From positions 558,001 through 622,000 of the forward strand of contig NZ_FNTQ01000001.1 of assembly GCF_900105755.1 (NCBI RefSeq): a stretch of DNA of 64,000 nt, in the 5' to 3' direction. Position 1 is the first letter of the stretch. Each line of letters begins with the position of its first letter. The notes beneath the pieces are model-generated. The model did no database searches and had not been told where the DNA came from. It was given only the letters and a program-made list of their open reading frames with translations. Made by a program: the position numbers and the translations under genes. The DNA is from Streptomyces sp. Ag109_O5-10. Its GTDB lineage: Bacteria > Actinomycetota > Actinomycetes > Streptomycetales > Streptomycetaceae. This document shows positions 39,372 to 48,903 of the stretch, one piece after another.

Positions 39372-40862
39372 CTACACCACGGACGGCTCCTGTGGCGTCA
39401 GGTACTCCTCGCTGATCTCCCTGGCCCCGAACGGCCACACCTTCTCCAGGCGCGCCCAGACCAGGAACGCCACGCAGCCCAGGGCGAGCCAGGCCAGGGA
39501 CCACTCGATGGGGTGACGGCCCGGGGAGTTCCGGTCGGCGTAGCCGTAGATCACGCACCAGCCCACGAAGGCGACGATGCTCGGCAGCGGGTAGAGCCAC
39601 ATGCGGTACGGCCGCTTCAGCGTCGGCTGCCGGCGGCGCAGCACCGTGAGCGCCACGATCTGGGCCAGCGCCTGGACGATCACCATCACGGTGGTGAGCA
39701 GCTGGATCAGGGTCGCCAGGTCGGTGTGCCGGCCGATCAGGAACCCGATCGCGGTGATCACGCCCATGGTGGCGAGCCCCAGCATCGGGAAGCGGTGCTT
39801 GGGGTGCAGCTTCTCGTAGGGGCGGAAGAAGACGCGGTCGCGGGCCGCGTCGTACGGCACCCGGGAGCCGCCGAGCAGGCCGGTGAAGACCGAGGCGAAG
39901 GCGGTGATCAGGATCAGCACGGTCACCGTGTCGGCGGCGCCCTTGCCCCAGGTCTTCTCCAGGACCGCCGAGGCCACCGAAGTCGACGCGATGTCGTCCG
40001 GGTTCGTCATGCGGTGCCAGTCGACGACGCCGAGCGTGCCGATCTGGAGCAGCAGGTAGATCGCCATGATGCCGAGGATCGAGAAGAGGATGGAGCGCGG
40101 CAGGACGCGGCCGGGTTCCTTGATCTCGGCGCCCATGTACGCGGTCGTGTTGTAGCCGAGGTAGTCGTAGATGCCGATGGTCAGGCCCGCGGCGAAACCG
40201 AGCCAGAAGTGGTCGCTCGTCAGGTCGAAGGCGTGGGCCGGGTAGGTGAAGGCCAGGTGCGGGCTGAAGTCGCTCGCCGCGGCGACGATCACCAGCAGCA
40301 CCGAGGCGATCATCACCGTCCACATGACGGCGGTGATCCTGGCGATGTGCTCGATGCCGCGCCAGAGCAGGAGCACCACGAGAACGATGACGCCGAGCCC
40401 GATGAGGTCGCCGGAGGTCTGGCCGAGGCCCGGGGCGAGGTAGCCCAGGTACTGGACGAAGCCGACCACGCCGGTGGACATGATCAGCGGGATGAAGAGC
40501 ATCGCCGTCCAGACGAACAGGAACGGCATCAGGCGTCCGGTGCGGTACTGGAAGGCCTGCCGCAGATAGACGTAGCTGCCGCCGGAGCCGGGCATCGCGG
40601 CGCCGAGTTCCGCCCAGACGAGGCCGTCGCAGAGCGCGAGCACCGCGCCCGCGACGAAGCCGATGACGGCCTGCGGGCCGCCGAACGCGGCGACCATGAG
40701 CGGAATGGTCACGAACGGACCGATGCCGCACATCTGGCTCATGTTGATGGCGGTGGCCTGGAACAGGCCGACGCGGCGGACGAAGCCGCCGGCCGGCGGC
40801 GCACCGCCCGGGACGAGAGGACTACCGGGACCTGCGGACATGAGGGCTCCTGGACGGGACAC
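39372..40862 (-). CDS. APC-family amino acid/amine permease
   Basis: 496 residues with about 12 hydrophobic segments. Helix 1 'NMSQMCGIGPFVTIPLMVAA' carries the unwound glycine-containing motif that binds the amine in APC transporters; 'ELGAAMPGSGGSYVYLRQAF' and 'GAEIKEPGRVLPRSI' are the other family signatures. Substrate cannot be read from sequence. The promoter carries a dyad shared with the glucosaminidase gene and lies opposite the ROK regulator, so an amino sugar or an amino acid released with it is a possible cargo. Transcription ends at a U-tract terminator 18 bp after the stop. Confidence 0.9.
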   Translation of the reverse strand: MSRPGALMSAGPGSPLVPGGAPPAGGFVRRVGLFQATAINMSQMCGIGPFVTIPLMVAAFGGPQAVIGFVAGAVLALCDGLVWAELGAAMPGSGGSYVYLRQAFQYRTGRLMPFLFVWTAMLFIPLIMSTGVVGFVQYLGYLAPGLGQTSGDLIGLGVIVLVVLLLWRGIEHIARITAVMWTVMIASVLLVIVAAASDFSPHLAFTYPAHAFDLTSDHFWLGFAAGLTIGIYDYLGYNTTAYMGAEIKEPGRVLPRSILFSILGIMAIYLLLQIGTLGVVDWHRMTNPDDIASTSVASAVLEKTWGKGAADTVTVLILITAFASVFTGLLGGSRVPYDAARDRVFFRPYEKLHPKHRFPMLGLATMGVITAIGFLIGRHTDLATLIQLLTTVMVIVQALAQIVALTVLRRRQPTLKRPYRMWLYPLPSIVAFVGWCVIYGYADRNSPGRHPIEWSLAWLALGCVAFLVWARLEKVWPFGAREISEEYLTPQEPSVV

Positions 40863-40919
40863 GGGGAGGCGGGCGAGGACGCGTACGACGGGCGGGGACC
40901 GACTCGGCGGGATGGCCGA

Positions 40920-40941
40920 TAAAGTTAAGGAGCCTTACTAG
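40920..40941. promoter_or_regulatory. ROK-type operator between the permease and ROK genes
   Basis: TAAAG-N8-CCTTA, with flanking CTAG, forms an imperfect dyad. Its reverse complement matches the element before the glucosaminidase gene at 17 of 22 positions. It lies 58 bp before the permease start and 41 bp before the ROK start. Confidence 0.75.
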
Positions 40942-40981
40942 ATGCGTCAAGTATGCGTCGGGAATCGGTGAGAATGGTGCG

Positions 40982-42169
40982 ATGGCCGCCAGCGACGTCG
41001 TAGAGGAGCAGGAGCAGCCCTGGAGCCGGCGGCGCCTGCGCAGCGCCAACGAGCGGCTGCTGCTTGACCGGCTGCGCCTGCTCGGCTCCGCCTCCCGCGC
41101 CCAGCTGGCCCGCGAGACGGGCCTGTCGAAGCCGACGGTGTCCAGCGCGCTCGCCGCGCTGGAGTCGGCGGGCCTGGTCCACGAGGTCGGCACCCACGTG
41201 CCCGAGCGCGGCCGCACGGCCGTCCTGTACGCGCCGGACCCGGCGGCCGGGTTCGCGCTCGGCATCGACGTGGGCCGCGGCTGGCTGCGGGTGGCGGTCG
41301 CCGATCTCGACGGCACCCTGGTCGCCCGCTCGGACGTGCGCAACCGGGCCCGGGGCTCGGGGGCGATGGCCGACCTGCTGGTCGCCACCGCCCGGCAGGT
41401 GGTCGCCGGCTCCGGGGTGGATCCGGCCGCGGTGGTGCACGGGGTGGTGGGCACGCCGGGCGTGTACGACGAGCGGCAGCGCCGGGTGCGGTACGCGATG
41501 CATCTGCCCGGGTGGGGGCGCGCGGGCCTGTTCGACCGGATGCGCGAGGAGCTGGGCGTCCCGCTGGAGGTGCACAACGACGCCAACCTGGCGGCCCTCG
41601 GCGAGTACACGTACGGCGTCGGGGCGGGCAGCCGGCTGTTCGCGTACATCATGATCGGCACCGGTCTCGGGATGGGCGTGGTCAGCGAGGGGCGGCTGTT
41701 CACCGGGGCGCGCGGGCTCGCCGGGGAGATCGGTTTCCTGCCCTGGCCGGGGCGGCAGCGGGGGCCGGAGCGGCTGGAGGACGCGGTGTCGGGGGTGGCC
41801 GTGGTCGAGACCGCGCGGCGGCTGGGGATGACCGGGCAGCTCACCGCGAAGTCCGTGTTCGACGCGGCCCGCCTGGGCGATCCGGCAGCCGCCGAGGCGG
41901 TACGCCTCGAGGGCGAGCGGATCGCGCACACGGTGGCCGCGGCCGCGGCCGTGCTCGACCCCGACCTGGTGGTGCTCGGCGGCGGCGTCGGACACAGCGT
42001 CGACCTGCTGCTGCGCCCGGTGCGCGAGCACCTGCGCACCCTCACCCCGCTGCGCCCGAAGCTGGCACCGAGCCGGCTCGGCGAGGACGCGGTGCTGCTC
42101 GGCGCGGTGGCGACCGCCCTGGGCACCGCCCGTGACATGGTGTTCGATCGCAGGTCGGGCGCTTCCTGA
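40982..42169 (+). CDS. ROK-family transcriptional regulator
   Basis: 395 residues. An N-terminal winged helix lies at about 20-80 ('NERLLLDRLRLLGSASRAQL', 'GLSKPTVSSALAALESAGLV'), followed by a sugar-kinase-like ROK domain ('GFALGIDVGRGWLRVAVADL', 'LEVHNDANLAALGEYTYG', 'MIGTGLGMGVV', 'LVVLGGGVGHSVDLLLRPV'). The usual cysteine zinc cluster of ROK kinases is not obvious, as in many ROK repressors of the genus. It is divergent from the APC permease gene and upstream of the glucosaminidase gene, whose promoter carries the same dyad, so it probably regulates both in response to an amino sugar. Confidence 0.92.
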   Translation: MAASDVVEEQEQPWSRRRLRSANERLLLDRLRLLGSASRAQLARETGLSKPTVSSALAALESAGLVHEVGTHVPERGRTAVLYAPDPAAGFALGIDVGRGWLRVAVADLDGTLVARSDVRNRARGSGAMADLLVATARQVVAGSGVDPAAVVHGVVGTPGVYDERQRRVRYAMHLPGWGRAGLFDRMREELGVPLEVHNDANLAALGEYTYGVGAGSRLFAYIMIGTGLGMGVVSEGRLFTGARGLAGEIGFLPWPGRQRGPERLEDAVSGVAVVETARRLGMTGQLTAKSVFDAARLGDPAAAEAVRLEGERIAHTVAAAAAVLDPDLVVLGGGVGHSVDLLLRPVREHLRTLTPLRPKLAPSRLGEDAVLLGAVATALGTARDMVFDRRSGAS

Positions 42170-42205
42170 GCACCGCGCCACCAACTCGCGCGGGCGCCAC
42201 GGTGA

Positions 42206-42264
42206 TTGACACGGTCTCCGTGGCACCCTAGCTTGAGCCGGGTTAGTAAAGTTTCCTAACTTTA
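42206..42264 (+). promoter_or_regulatory. Promoter and operator of the glucosaminidase gene
   Basis: TTGACA (42206-42211) and TAGCTT (42229-42234) are 17 bases apart. The dyad TAAAG-N8-CTTTA (42247-42264) starts a few bases after the expected transcription start, where a bound repressor would block elongation. It matches the element before the APC permease. Confidence 0.75.
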
Positions 42265-42281
42265 CGAGCCTGGAGACCATC

Positions 42282-45029
42282 GTGTTCCCTCGCCGTGCCC
42301 CCGGACACCGCCTCGCCACGGCCGCCGTGGCTTTGGGACTGCTCTGCTCACTCAACACCAGCGCCTGGGCCGGGGCCCGCGACCCGGCCCACGGGTCCGC
42401 CCGGATCACCCGTGTGCCGTCCGCCGCCGGCTCCGAGACCCCGCTGTCGGGCTTCGCGATCCGGTCGACGGCAGACGTGGGCGACTCCGCGGCGGCGGTC
42501 TCCTCCCCCGGCTACCCGGCGAAGGGCTGGTATCCGGCGGGCCCCCGCTCCACGGTCCTGGCCGCGCTGCTCGCCGACGGCGTCTACGACGACCCGTTCG
42601 TCTCCACCAACCTCCAGAAGATCCCCAAGTCGCTCTTCCAGGTCCCCTGGTGGTACCGCAGCGACTTCACGGTGGCCGACCCCGCGCACCGCACCTACCT
42701 GGACTTCAGCGGGGTGATCTCGGCGGCCGACGTGTACGTGAACGGCCGTCAGGTCGCCACCACCGCCGACGTCACCGGCGCCTACACCCGTCACGAGCTG
42801 GACGTCACCTCGCTGGTGAAGGACGGCACGAACACGGTCGCCTTCCGGATCCAGCCCAACAACCCCAACAAGAACCTCACCATGGGCTGGCTCGACTGGC
42901 TCCAGCCCCCGCCCGACCAGAACATGGGCATCGTCCGTGACGTCCTGGTCCGGCGCGGCGGTCCGGTCGCGCTGCGCGACGCGCACGTGGTGACCAAGCT
43001 CGCGGTGCCGTCCCTCGAGACGGCCGACCTGACGGTGAAGGCACAGGCCCGCAACGACTCGGACGCCCCCGTCACCGCCGAGGTCTCCGGCACCGTCGCC
43101 GGGGTGACCCTCACCAGGTCGGTCGAGCTCGCGGCCCACCAGACCAGGACCGTCACCTTCGCCCCCACCGACACGCCGGGGCTGCACCTGACCTCCCCGA
43201 AGGTGTGGTGGCCCGCGGGCATGGGCGGCCAGCCCCTCTACGACCTCGACCTCACCGCGTCCGTGGGCGGCACGGCCTCGGACACCGCCCACGAGAGCTT
43301 CGGCATCCGGGACGTCCGGGCCCCGCTGAACTCCGACGGCGCCCGCCAGTACTCGATCAACGGCCGCCGGCTGCTGATCAAGGGCGGTGGCTGGTCACCG
43401 GACGAGTTCCTGCGGTGGGACCGCGCGTACGTCGAGGACCGGCTCAAGTACGCCGTGGATCTGGGCCTCAACGCCATCCGGCTGGAAGGCCACATCGAGC
43501 CCGACGAGTTCTTCGACCTCGCCGACCGCCTCGGCGTCCTCACCCTGCCCGGCTGGGAGTGCTGCGACAAGTGGGAGGGCCAGACCAACCCCGGCGAGAG
43601 CGGTGAGAAGTGGACCGCCGCCGACTACCGGGTCGCCCAGGCCTCGATGGCCGCCGAGGCCGCCCGGCTGCGGGACCACCCGAGCGTGGCCTCCTTCCTG
43701 ATCGGCAGCGACGCCGCGCCCGACGCGACGATCGAGAAGAACTATCTGGACGCCCTGGACGCCGCCGACTGGACCGTCCCGGTGGTGCCCGCCGCCTCCG
43801 ACAAGTCGACGCCCCAGCTGGGCAGTTCGGGCATGAAGATGACCGGCCCCTACGACTGGGTCCCGCCGGGCTACTGGTACGCCAAGCGCGAGGGCGGCGC
43901 CACCGGCTTCAACTCGGAGACCAGCGCGGGACCGGACATCCCCACCCTCGACACCCTGCGCCGGATGATGACCCCGGCCGAACTCGACACCCTCTGGAAG
44001 AACCCGGACGCCAAGCAGTACCACCGCTCGCCGTCCGCGACCTTCGGCACCCTGAAGGTCTACGACGCCGCCCTCACCGGCCGCTACGGCGCCCCCAAGA
44101 GCCTCACCGACTACGTCAGGAAGGCCCAGCTCGCCCAGTACGAGAACGTCCGCGCCCAGTACGAGGCGTACGAACGCCACCAGACCGACGCCTCGAAGCC
44201 GTCCACCGGGGTCGTGTACTGGATGTTCAACAGCGGCTGGACCTCCCTGCACTGGCAGCTGATGGACCGTTACCTGGACCAGGGCGGCGCCTACTTCGGC
44301 GCGAAGAAGGCCAACGAGCCGCTGCACGTCCAGTACTCGTACGACGACCGCTCGGTGGCCGTGGTGAACAACCGGCACACGCCGGTCTCGGGGCTCACCG
44401 CGCGGGCCACCCTGTTCAACCCCGACGGCACCCAGAAGTACGACAGGACGGTCACCGGTGTCTCGGTCCAGGGCGATGGCGCGCACAGCACCGCGCTCGC
44501 GCTGCCGGCGTCGGTGAGCGGGCTGGCGTCCACCTACCTGGCCCGGCTGACGCTGACCGACGCCGACGGCAGGGAGGTGAGCCGCAACGTCTACTGGCTC
44601 TCCACCAGGTCCGACACCCTCGACTGGGCGAAGACCGACTGGTGGCACACGCCGACGACGGGCTACGCGGACCTGACCGGGCTGTCCTCGATGGCCCAGG
44701 TCCCGGTCACGGCGACGGCGTCGACCACGGAGGCCGACGGCATGTCGACGACCACGGTCACCGTCCGCAACACGGGCACCGGCAAGACCCCGTCCCTGCT
44801 GACGGACGTCCATCTGGTCGACGCGAACGGCAGGCCCGTGCTGCCGGTCCGGTGGTCGGACAACGCGGTCAGCCTGTGGCCGGGCGAGTCGGCGACCCTG
44901 ACGGCCACCTACCGGACCGCCGACCTGCACGGGTCGTCGCCCCAGGTGCGGGTCTCCGGCTGGAACGCGCTGGATCGGACGGTTCCGGCGGGAGCGCCGG
45001 AACCGTCCGTCCCGCTCAGCTCACGTTGA
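42282..45029 (+). CDS. csxA: Secreted exo-beta-D-glucosaminidase (glycoside hydrolase family 2)
   Basis: 915 residues from GTG 42282 (GGAG 6 bases before), with a Sec signal peptide ending near residue 30 ('[12 protein letters not shown]'). GH2 order: sugar-binding jelly-roll ('[20 protein letters not shown]'), immunoglobulin-like domain, TIM barrel ('[20 protein letters not shown]'), then beta domains. Two features identify the chitosan-trimming subgroup: 'IGSDAAPD' with an Asp acid/base instead of the Asn-Glu of other GH2 enzymes, and the nucleophile Glu in '[12 protein letters not shown]'. It releases glucosamine from chitosan ends outside the cell. Likely controlled by the upstream ROK regulator. 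The 3' end overlaps the convergent secreted protein gene by 14 bp. Confidence 0.93.
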   Translation: MFPRRAPGHRLATAAVALGLLCSLNTSAWAGARDPAHGSARITRVPSAAGSETPLSGFAIRSTADVGDSAAAVSSPGYPAKGWYPAGPRSTVLAALLADGVYDDPFVSTNLQKIPKSLFQVPWWYRSDFTVADPAHRTYLDFSGVISAADVYVNGRQVATTADVTGAYTRHELDVTSLVKDGTNTVAFRIQPNNPNKNLTMGWLDWLQPPPDQNMGIVRDVLVRRGGPVALRDAHVVTKLAVPSLETADLTVKAQARNDSDAPVTAEVSGTVAGVTLTRSVELAAHQTRTVTFAPTDTPGLHLTSPKVWWPAGMGGQPLYDLDLTASVGGTASDTAHESFGIRDVRAPLNSDGARQYSINGRRLLIKGGGWSPDEFLRWDRAYVEDRLKYAVDLGLNAIRLEGHIEPDEFFDLADRLGVLTLPGWECCDKWEGQTNPGESGEKWTAADYRVAQASMAAEAARLRDHPSVASFLIGSDAAPDATIEKNYLDALDAADWTVPVVPAASDKSTPQLGSSGMKMTGPYDWVPPGYWYAKREGGATGFNSETSAGPDIPTLDTLRRMMTPAELDTLWKNPDAKQYHRSPSATFGTLKVYDAALTGRYGAPKSLTDYVRKAQLAQYENVRAQYEAYERHQTDASKPSTGVVYWMFNSGWTSLHWQLMDRYLDQGGAYFGAKKANEPLHVQYSYDDRSVAVVNNRHTPVSGLTARATLFNPDGTQKYDRTVTGVSVQGDGAHSTALALPASVSGLASTYLARLTLTDADGREVSRNVYWLSTRSDTLDWAKTDWWHTPTTGYADLTGLSSMAQVPVTATASTTEADGMSTTTVTVRNTGTGKTPSLLTDVHLVDANGRPVLPVRWSDNAVSLWPGESATLTATYRTADLHGSSPQVRVSGWNALDRTVPAGAPEPSVPLSSR
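44976..45009. terminator. Bidirectional terminator hairpin inside the csxA 3' coding end
   Basis: CGGACGGTTCCGGC (44976-44989) and GCCGGAACCGTCCG (44996-45009) form a perfect 14-bp stem with a 6-base loop. It lies within the last 18 codons of csxA and just beyond the stop of the convergent gene. Confidence 0.85.
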
Positions 45030-46449
45030 GCGCGGTGTCGTCGACGACGAACGAGGTCTGGAGGGTCGAGCCCTCGACACCGGAGAACTTGATGGTGGCC
45101 GTGGTACCGGCCAGGGAGGAGACGTCGAAGCTCTTGAGGACGTATCCGGAGGCCGCGTTGAGGTTGGAGTACGTGGCCAGGGTGGTGGATCCGGCGGTCA
45201 CGGTCAGCTTGTCGTAGGCGGTGCTCGTGGTGGTCTCCGCGGTGTCCACGTGCAGGTAGAAGCTGAGCGTCGCGGAGCAGCCGGACGGAATGGTCACCGA
45301 CTGGGACAGCGTGTCGGTGTGGGCGGACCCGTAGCCGTCGAGCCAGGCCTTGTAGGAGCCGGTGCGGGCCGCCTCGCCGCTGGAGTTGGTGATGATCCCG
45401 CTGCCGGCGGTCCAGGTGGTGTTGCCGGACTCGAAGCCGGGGTTGCCGAGGATCTGGGCGGAGGTGCAGGTGCCACCGCCACCCCCGCCACCGCCACCGC
45501 CACCGCCGCTGGACGCGCCGGTGAGCCAGGCGGTGGCGTTGAGGGCGAGGGCGGCGTTGGTGGCGCCGCTGTCGTTCCAGCCGTCGTACAGCGTGTTGCC
45601 GGACTGGCCGGTGCCGTCGTCGATGGGCGAGCTGTCGCCCCAGAAGGCGACCCGGCCGCTGCCGAAGGTGCTGGTGGCGAAGAAGGCGCCGGTGTTGCCG
45701 GAGTAACCGCTGCGGTAGACCAGACCCTTGACGGCGGAGTTGTCGGAGGGCTTCAGCGTGGCCGTCGTCCCGTCGGCGATCAGGCTCTTGGTGACCGTGC
45801 CGAACCCGCCGTGCAGCACCGCGTTGCCGCTGTCGCTGATCGCGGCCGGGTAGCCGGAACTGATGTCCAGCGAGTCGATGGAGAAGCCGAACGGGTCGGT
45901 CGAGTCCACGCTGTTGTTCGTCATCAGGTCGTTGAGGATCTCGACCGCGTCGTAGCCGTCGTTGTTGCGGTCGGCCCCCGTGTGGTCCGAGATCATGAAC
46001 AGCCCGCCGCCGTTCTTCACGAAGTTCATGATCGCCGTCTTCTCGGCGGTCGTGAACAGCGTGTTCGGCTCGGGGAGCACCAGCGCGTCGAACTTCGACA
46101 GGTCGGTCGTCGACGAACCCCCGTACGTGAGCGCGCTGGTCGCCGTCTTCAGGCTGTAGCTGCCGGTCTTCTGCAGGGCCACGCCCCACGAGGAGAGCGC
46201 GCCGGTCCAGTCCTTGTCCGAGGACGGGGAGGAGTTCTGGGCGAGCGGGTCGGGCTTGCTGGTGGAGATGATCCAGTCCGCGTTGCCGGCCTCCTCGGCG
46301 TGGCCGTCGTCGAACAGGACGCGGTAGGTGGTGGCCGCGTGGGCGGGGGCGGCCGCGGTGCCGACCTGGAGGGCGGCTCCCGTGACGAGCAGTCCGAACC
46401 CGGCCAGGGCGGTGGTGAGTCTGTGGCGGGATCTGCTGGATCCAAGCAT
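45016..46449 (-). CDS. Secreted two-domain protein: glutamine-amidotransferase-like fold, poly-Gly linker, carbohydrate-binding-like domain
   Basis: 477 residues from ATG 46449, with GGAGG 9 bases upstream. A Sec signal peptide ends near residue 38 ('[11 protein letters not shown]'). The N-terminal domain ('[20 protein letters not shown]', '[20 protein letters not shown]', '[20 protein letters not shown]') resembles the DUF4350/ThuA-like class-I amidotransferase fold. A run of 12 glycines (about 327-338) leads to a beta-sandwich module ('[16 protein letters not shown]', '[11 protein letters not shown]') like those appended to polysaccharide-active enzymes. The catalytic role is unknown. It is convergent with csxA and could act on the same polymer, though this is only inference. 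Confidence 0.8.
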   Translation of the reverse strand: MLGSSRSRHRLTTALAGFGLLVTGAALQVGTAAAPAHAATTYRVLFDDGHAEEAGNADWIISTSKPDPLAQNSSPSSDKDWTGALSSWGVALQKTGSYSLKTATSALTYGGSSTTDLSKFDALVLPEPNTLFTTAEKTAIMNFVKNGGGLFMISDHTGADRNNDGYDAVEILNDLMTNNSVDSTDPFGFSIDSLDISSGYPAAISDSGNAVLHGGFGTVTKSLIADGTTATLKPSDNSAVKGLVYRSGYSGNTGAFFATSTFGSGRVAFWGDSSPIDDGTGQSGNTLYDGWNDSGATNAALALNATAWLTGASSGGGGGGGGGGGGTCTSAQILGNPGFESGNTTWTAGSGIITNSSGEAARTGSYKAWLDGYGSAHTDTLSQSVTIPSGCSATLSFYLHVDTAETTTSTAYDKLTVTAGSTTLATYSNLNAASGYVLKSFDVSSLAGTTATIKFSGVEGSTLQTSFVVDDTALNVS

Positions 46450-46507
46450 CCGGCGAACCTCCGTGAGGGGGTGGGGTAGGGGCGGTGGGGGCGCCAACTC
46501 TGCGCGC

Positions 46508-46531
46508 GTAGAACGTGCTTGAGATTTCTAC
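46508..46531. promoter_or_regulatory. Dyad before the secreted two-domain protein
   Basis: GTAGAA (46508-46513) and TTCTAC (46526-46531), flanked by partly matching CGCG, are separated by 12 bases about 60 bp before the start at 46449. It is a possible operator of unknown regulator. Confidence 0.35.
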
Positions 46532-46666
46532 ACGCGTCAACTCATTGAAAGGTACATGGCATGTCAGGTCGGTGAACAGAAAACCGCTGTAACAACCGGA
46601 CGGGACTGCCGCCGGATTCAGCGGGCAGATTGGACAGCAGCGGGGTACAGACGAAGAGGGGCGGAA

Positions 46667-46930
46667 ATGGAGATCTCGGGCATCATCAGCGCCATCATCA
46701 TCGGACTCATCATCGGTGTGCTGGGGCGCCTGGTCGTCCCCGGCCGCCAGCACATCGGCGTTCTGTGGACCATCGTCGTCGGCATCGTGGCGGCGCTGCT
46801 GGGCTCGGCGCTCGCGGCGGGCTTCGGTGTGGCCGACACCAAGGGCCCGGACTGGATCGAGTGGTTCATCCAGATCGCCCTGGCGGCGCTGGGGATCGCG
46901 GCGCTCGACCGCAGCAGGGCACGCCGGTGA
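46667..46930 (+). CDS. GlsB/YeaQ/YmgE-family membrane protein
   Basis: 87 residues from ATG 46667 (GAGGGG about 8 bases before). It has three hydrophobic helices with the glycine-rich family pattern: 'GIISAIIIGLIIGVLGRLVV' then 'PGRQHIGVLWTIVVGIVAAL' and 'WFIQIALAALGIAAL'. These 'transglycosylase-associated' proteins are small inner-membrane proteins tied to general stress but with no known activity. The frame continues upstream to 46556, but that part is not family-like. Neighbours give no further clue. Confidence 0.85.
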   Translation: MEISGIISAIIIGLIIGVLGRLVVPGRQHIGVLWTIVVGIVAALLGSALAAGFGVADTKGPDWIEWFIQIALAALGIAALDRSRARR

Positions 46931-47034
46931 CCTGAGCGCGCCCCGGGCGCGGCGGGACGGCATCGGAGGTGGTGCGGCCCCGCCGCGCGGGCACGCCCCG
47001 CACCCGGCCGGCGGCGGCCGACGCCTCGTGTCGG

Positions 47035-47811
47035 CTACACCGGGGAGAGGTACGGGGTGGTCGTGGTCAGGGCGTGGAAGCCCAGCCGTTCGAGGATCGG
47101 CCGGCTCGTGGGCAAGGCGTCCACCTGGAGGTACCGGCAACCGTGGGCGGCGGCGACCTGGGCCCGGTGGGCGACGAGGGCACGGTACACACCGCGTCCG
47201 CGCCACTGCGCCACCGTGCCGCCGCCCCACAGACCGGCGAACCTCGCCCCGGGCACCAGCTCCACCCGGGCCGCGCTGACCGGCTCGTCCCCGGCGAGCG
47301 CGACCAGCGCGACCATGCTGTCCGGCTGGTCGGCGAGCCGCGTCAGCAGCTGGTGGCGCAGCCGCGAACCGTCGGTTCCGAAGGCCTTCTCGTGCACGTC
47401 CACCACGAGTTCGATGCCCGCCCGGTCGGTGGCGGGCACCACGCGCACGCCGTCCGGCAGTCCGGTGTCGAGGCTCAGCCGGGCGACCTCACCGATCATC
47501 AGCGTCTCCTGCGGCTCCGGCCGGAACCCGGCCGCGGTCAGCCGGTCACCTAGGTCCGGCGGCAGGTCGTGGCCGTAGACCTTCCACTCGAACTCCTGCC
47601 CGCGGGCGGCGAAGAACTCGACCTGTGCGGCGATCGCCCGGTCCGCGGTCGCCGCGTCCAGGTCCGACCAGAGGACGCCGTTCCATCCCCCGGCGTCCGC
47701 CACGTGGCGCACCACCGCGCCCACGCGCTCGATCCGGGCGCCGGGCCCGTCGGGCTTGGCACCCTCGCGCATGTCGCGGTCGTACAGGGCGAGTACGGCT
47801 CGGTGATCCAT
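47035..47811 (-). CDS. GNAT-family N-acetyltransferase
   Basis: 258 residues from ATG 47811 ('MDHRAVLALYDRDMREGA'). The N-terminal 110 residues resemble a degenerate GNAT-like half ('VGAVVRHVADAGGWNGVLW'). The C-terminal half is a full domain with 'GLWGGGTVAQWRGRGVYRAL' as the acetyl-CoA loop and 'YLQVDALPTSRPILERLGFH' as the last helix. Substrate unknown. A second GNAT gene lies 74 bp upstream on the same strand; a longer frame joining them to 48804 is not supported by similarity. Confidence 0.87.
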   Translation of the reverse strand: MDHRAVLALYDRDMREGAKPDGPGARIERVGAVVRHVADAGGWNGVLWSDLDAATADRAIAAQVEFFAARGQEFEWKVYGHDLPPDLGDRLTAAGFRPEPQETLMIGEVARLSLDTGLPDGVRVVPATDRAGIELVVDVHEKAFGTDGSRLRHQLLTRLADQPDSMVALVALAGDEPVSAARVELVPGARFAGLWGGGTVAQWRGRGVYRALVAHRAQVAAAHGCRYLQVDALPTSRPILERLGFHALTTTTPYLSPV

Positions 47812-47885
47812 CCGAGCACTCCACCATCCGGGCGCGACGGCGGCAACACCTTTTCCCGTGGCCGCCGGACGGCCGGGCCCGCAGG

Positions 47886-48740
47886 TCAGCCCAGTTCGAG
47901 TGTGGTGACCCCGAAGACCCGCTCGCGGGCGTGGTCGCGGACCGGGCCGGTGTACATGCGGGCGGTCTCGAACGAGGGCGTGAACCCGGCCTGCTCGGCG
48001 AGGGCGATCCCCGCCGTGCTGGTCTCGGGTACGTCGATGGCGACCCGGCCGCCCGCCGCCTCGGCGGTGAGGGCGGTGAACAGGGCGCGGGCGTCCTCGG
48101 CGGTGTCGGCGAAGAGGGGGCCGATGCGCAGCGTGTCGTGGCCGGGGCGGATCACGCCGTAACCGGTGAGGCGGTCGCCGTCGTGGCGCACGAGCGCCCG
48201 GTGCCCGGGGGTGGTCAGCCACGCGGCCACGAAGCGCGGCCGGTCGGCCGGGCAGCAGGCGCTGTCGTACGCCGTGACGGCGGCCAGGTCGGCGGCGCGG
48301 GCGGGCCGGACGCCGGCCGGGGTCCCGGCGGCGCGGGCCTCGCCCACGAACCGGGCGGTGCGGTAGGCGAGTTCGAAGCCGGACTGGCGGTAGTTGTCCT
48401 GCTGGGCCACCACGCCGTCCAGGCCGACGGTGCGGTTGCCCGCGTGGGCGAGTGCGGTCTTCCAGGTGGTGAGGCCGTGGCCCTGGCCGCGCAGGTCGGG
48501 GCGGACCAGGTACCAGCCCAGGAAGGCGTAGTCGGCGCCGTGGTTGACGACGGAGACCGCCGACACCGGTTCGCCGTCGATCCGGCCGACGAAGAACCCG
48601 TCGGGGTCCTGGGCGAAGAAGGCGGCGGTGTCCGACAGACCGGGGTTCCAGCCCTCGTCCGCCGCCCAGCCGACGATCACCGGCCAGTCGTCGGGCGTGG
48701 CCCGGGTGACGACGAGGTCCTGCGGGGCCGGAGAGGTCAT
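47886..48740 (-). CDS. GNAT-family N-acetyltransferase (double-domain type)
   Basis: 284 residues. The N-terminal domain has the acetyl-CoA loop in 'WYLVRPDLRGQGHGLTTWKT', preceded by 'GFFVGRIDGEPVSAVSVVNH'. The C-terminal half ('YDSACCPADRPRFVAAWLTT', 'TGYGVIRPGHDTLRIGPLFA') is the second domain found in YitI/DUF6-like acetyltransferases. It is encoded just upstream of another GNAT gene on the same strand, possibly cotranscribed. Substrate unknown. Confidence 0.88.
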   Translation of the reverse strand: MTSPAPQDLVVTRATPDDWPVIVGWAADEGWNPGLSDTAAFFAQDPDGFFVGRIDGEPVSAVSVVNHGADYAFLGWYLVRPDLRGQGHGLTTWKTALAHAGNRTVGLDGVVAQQDNYRQSGFELAYRTARFVGEARAAGTPAGVRPARAADLAAVTAYDSACCPADRPRFVAAWLTTPGHRALVRHDGDRLTGYGVIRPGHDTLRIGPLFADTAEDARALFTALTAEAAGGRVAIDVPETSTAGIALAEQAGFTPSFETARMYTGPVRDHARERVFGVTTLELG

Positions 48741-48903
48741 CGATGCGCTCCATTCCGTGACGGGGTCCGTTCGCGCGGCGACCGGCGCCGCGCGCCCGCA
48801 GCATCCTTCCCGATCACCGGGCGCCGTGCCACGACGGGATCAAGCCGTTGACGTGCTGCGCACGGTTCCGGGTCCGGTCCGCCGGACAGCCGGTCTCATC
48901 GGT

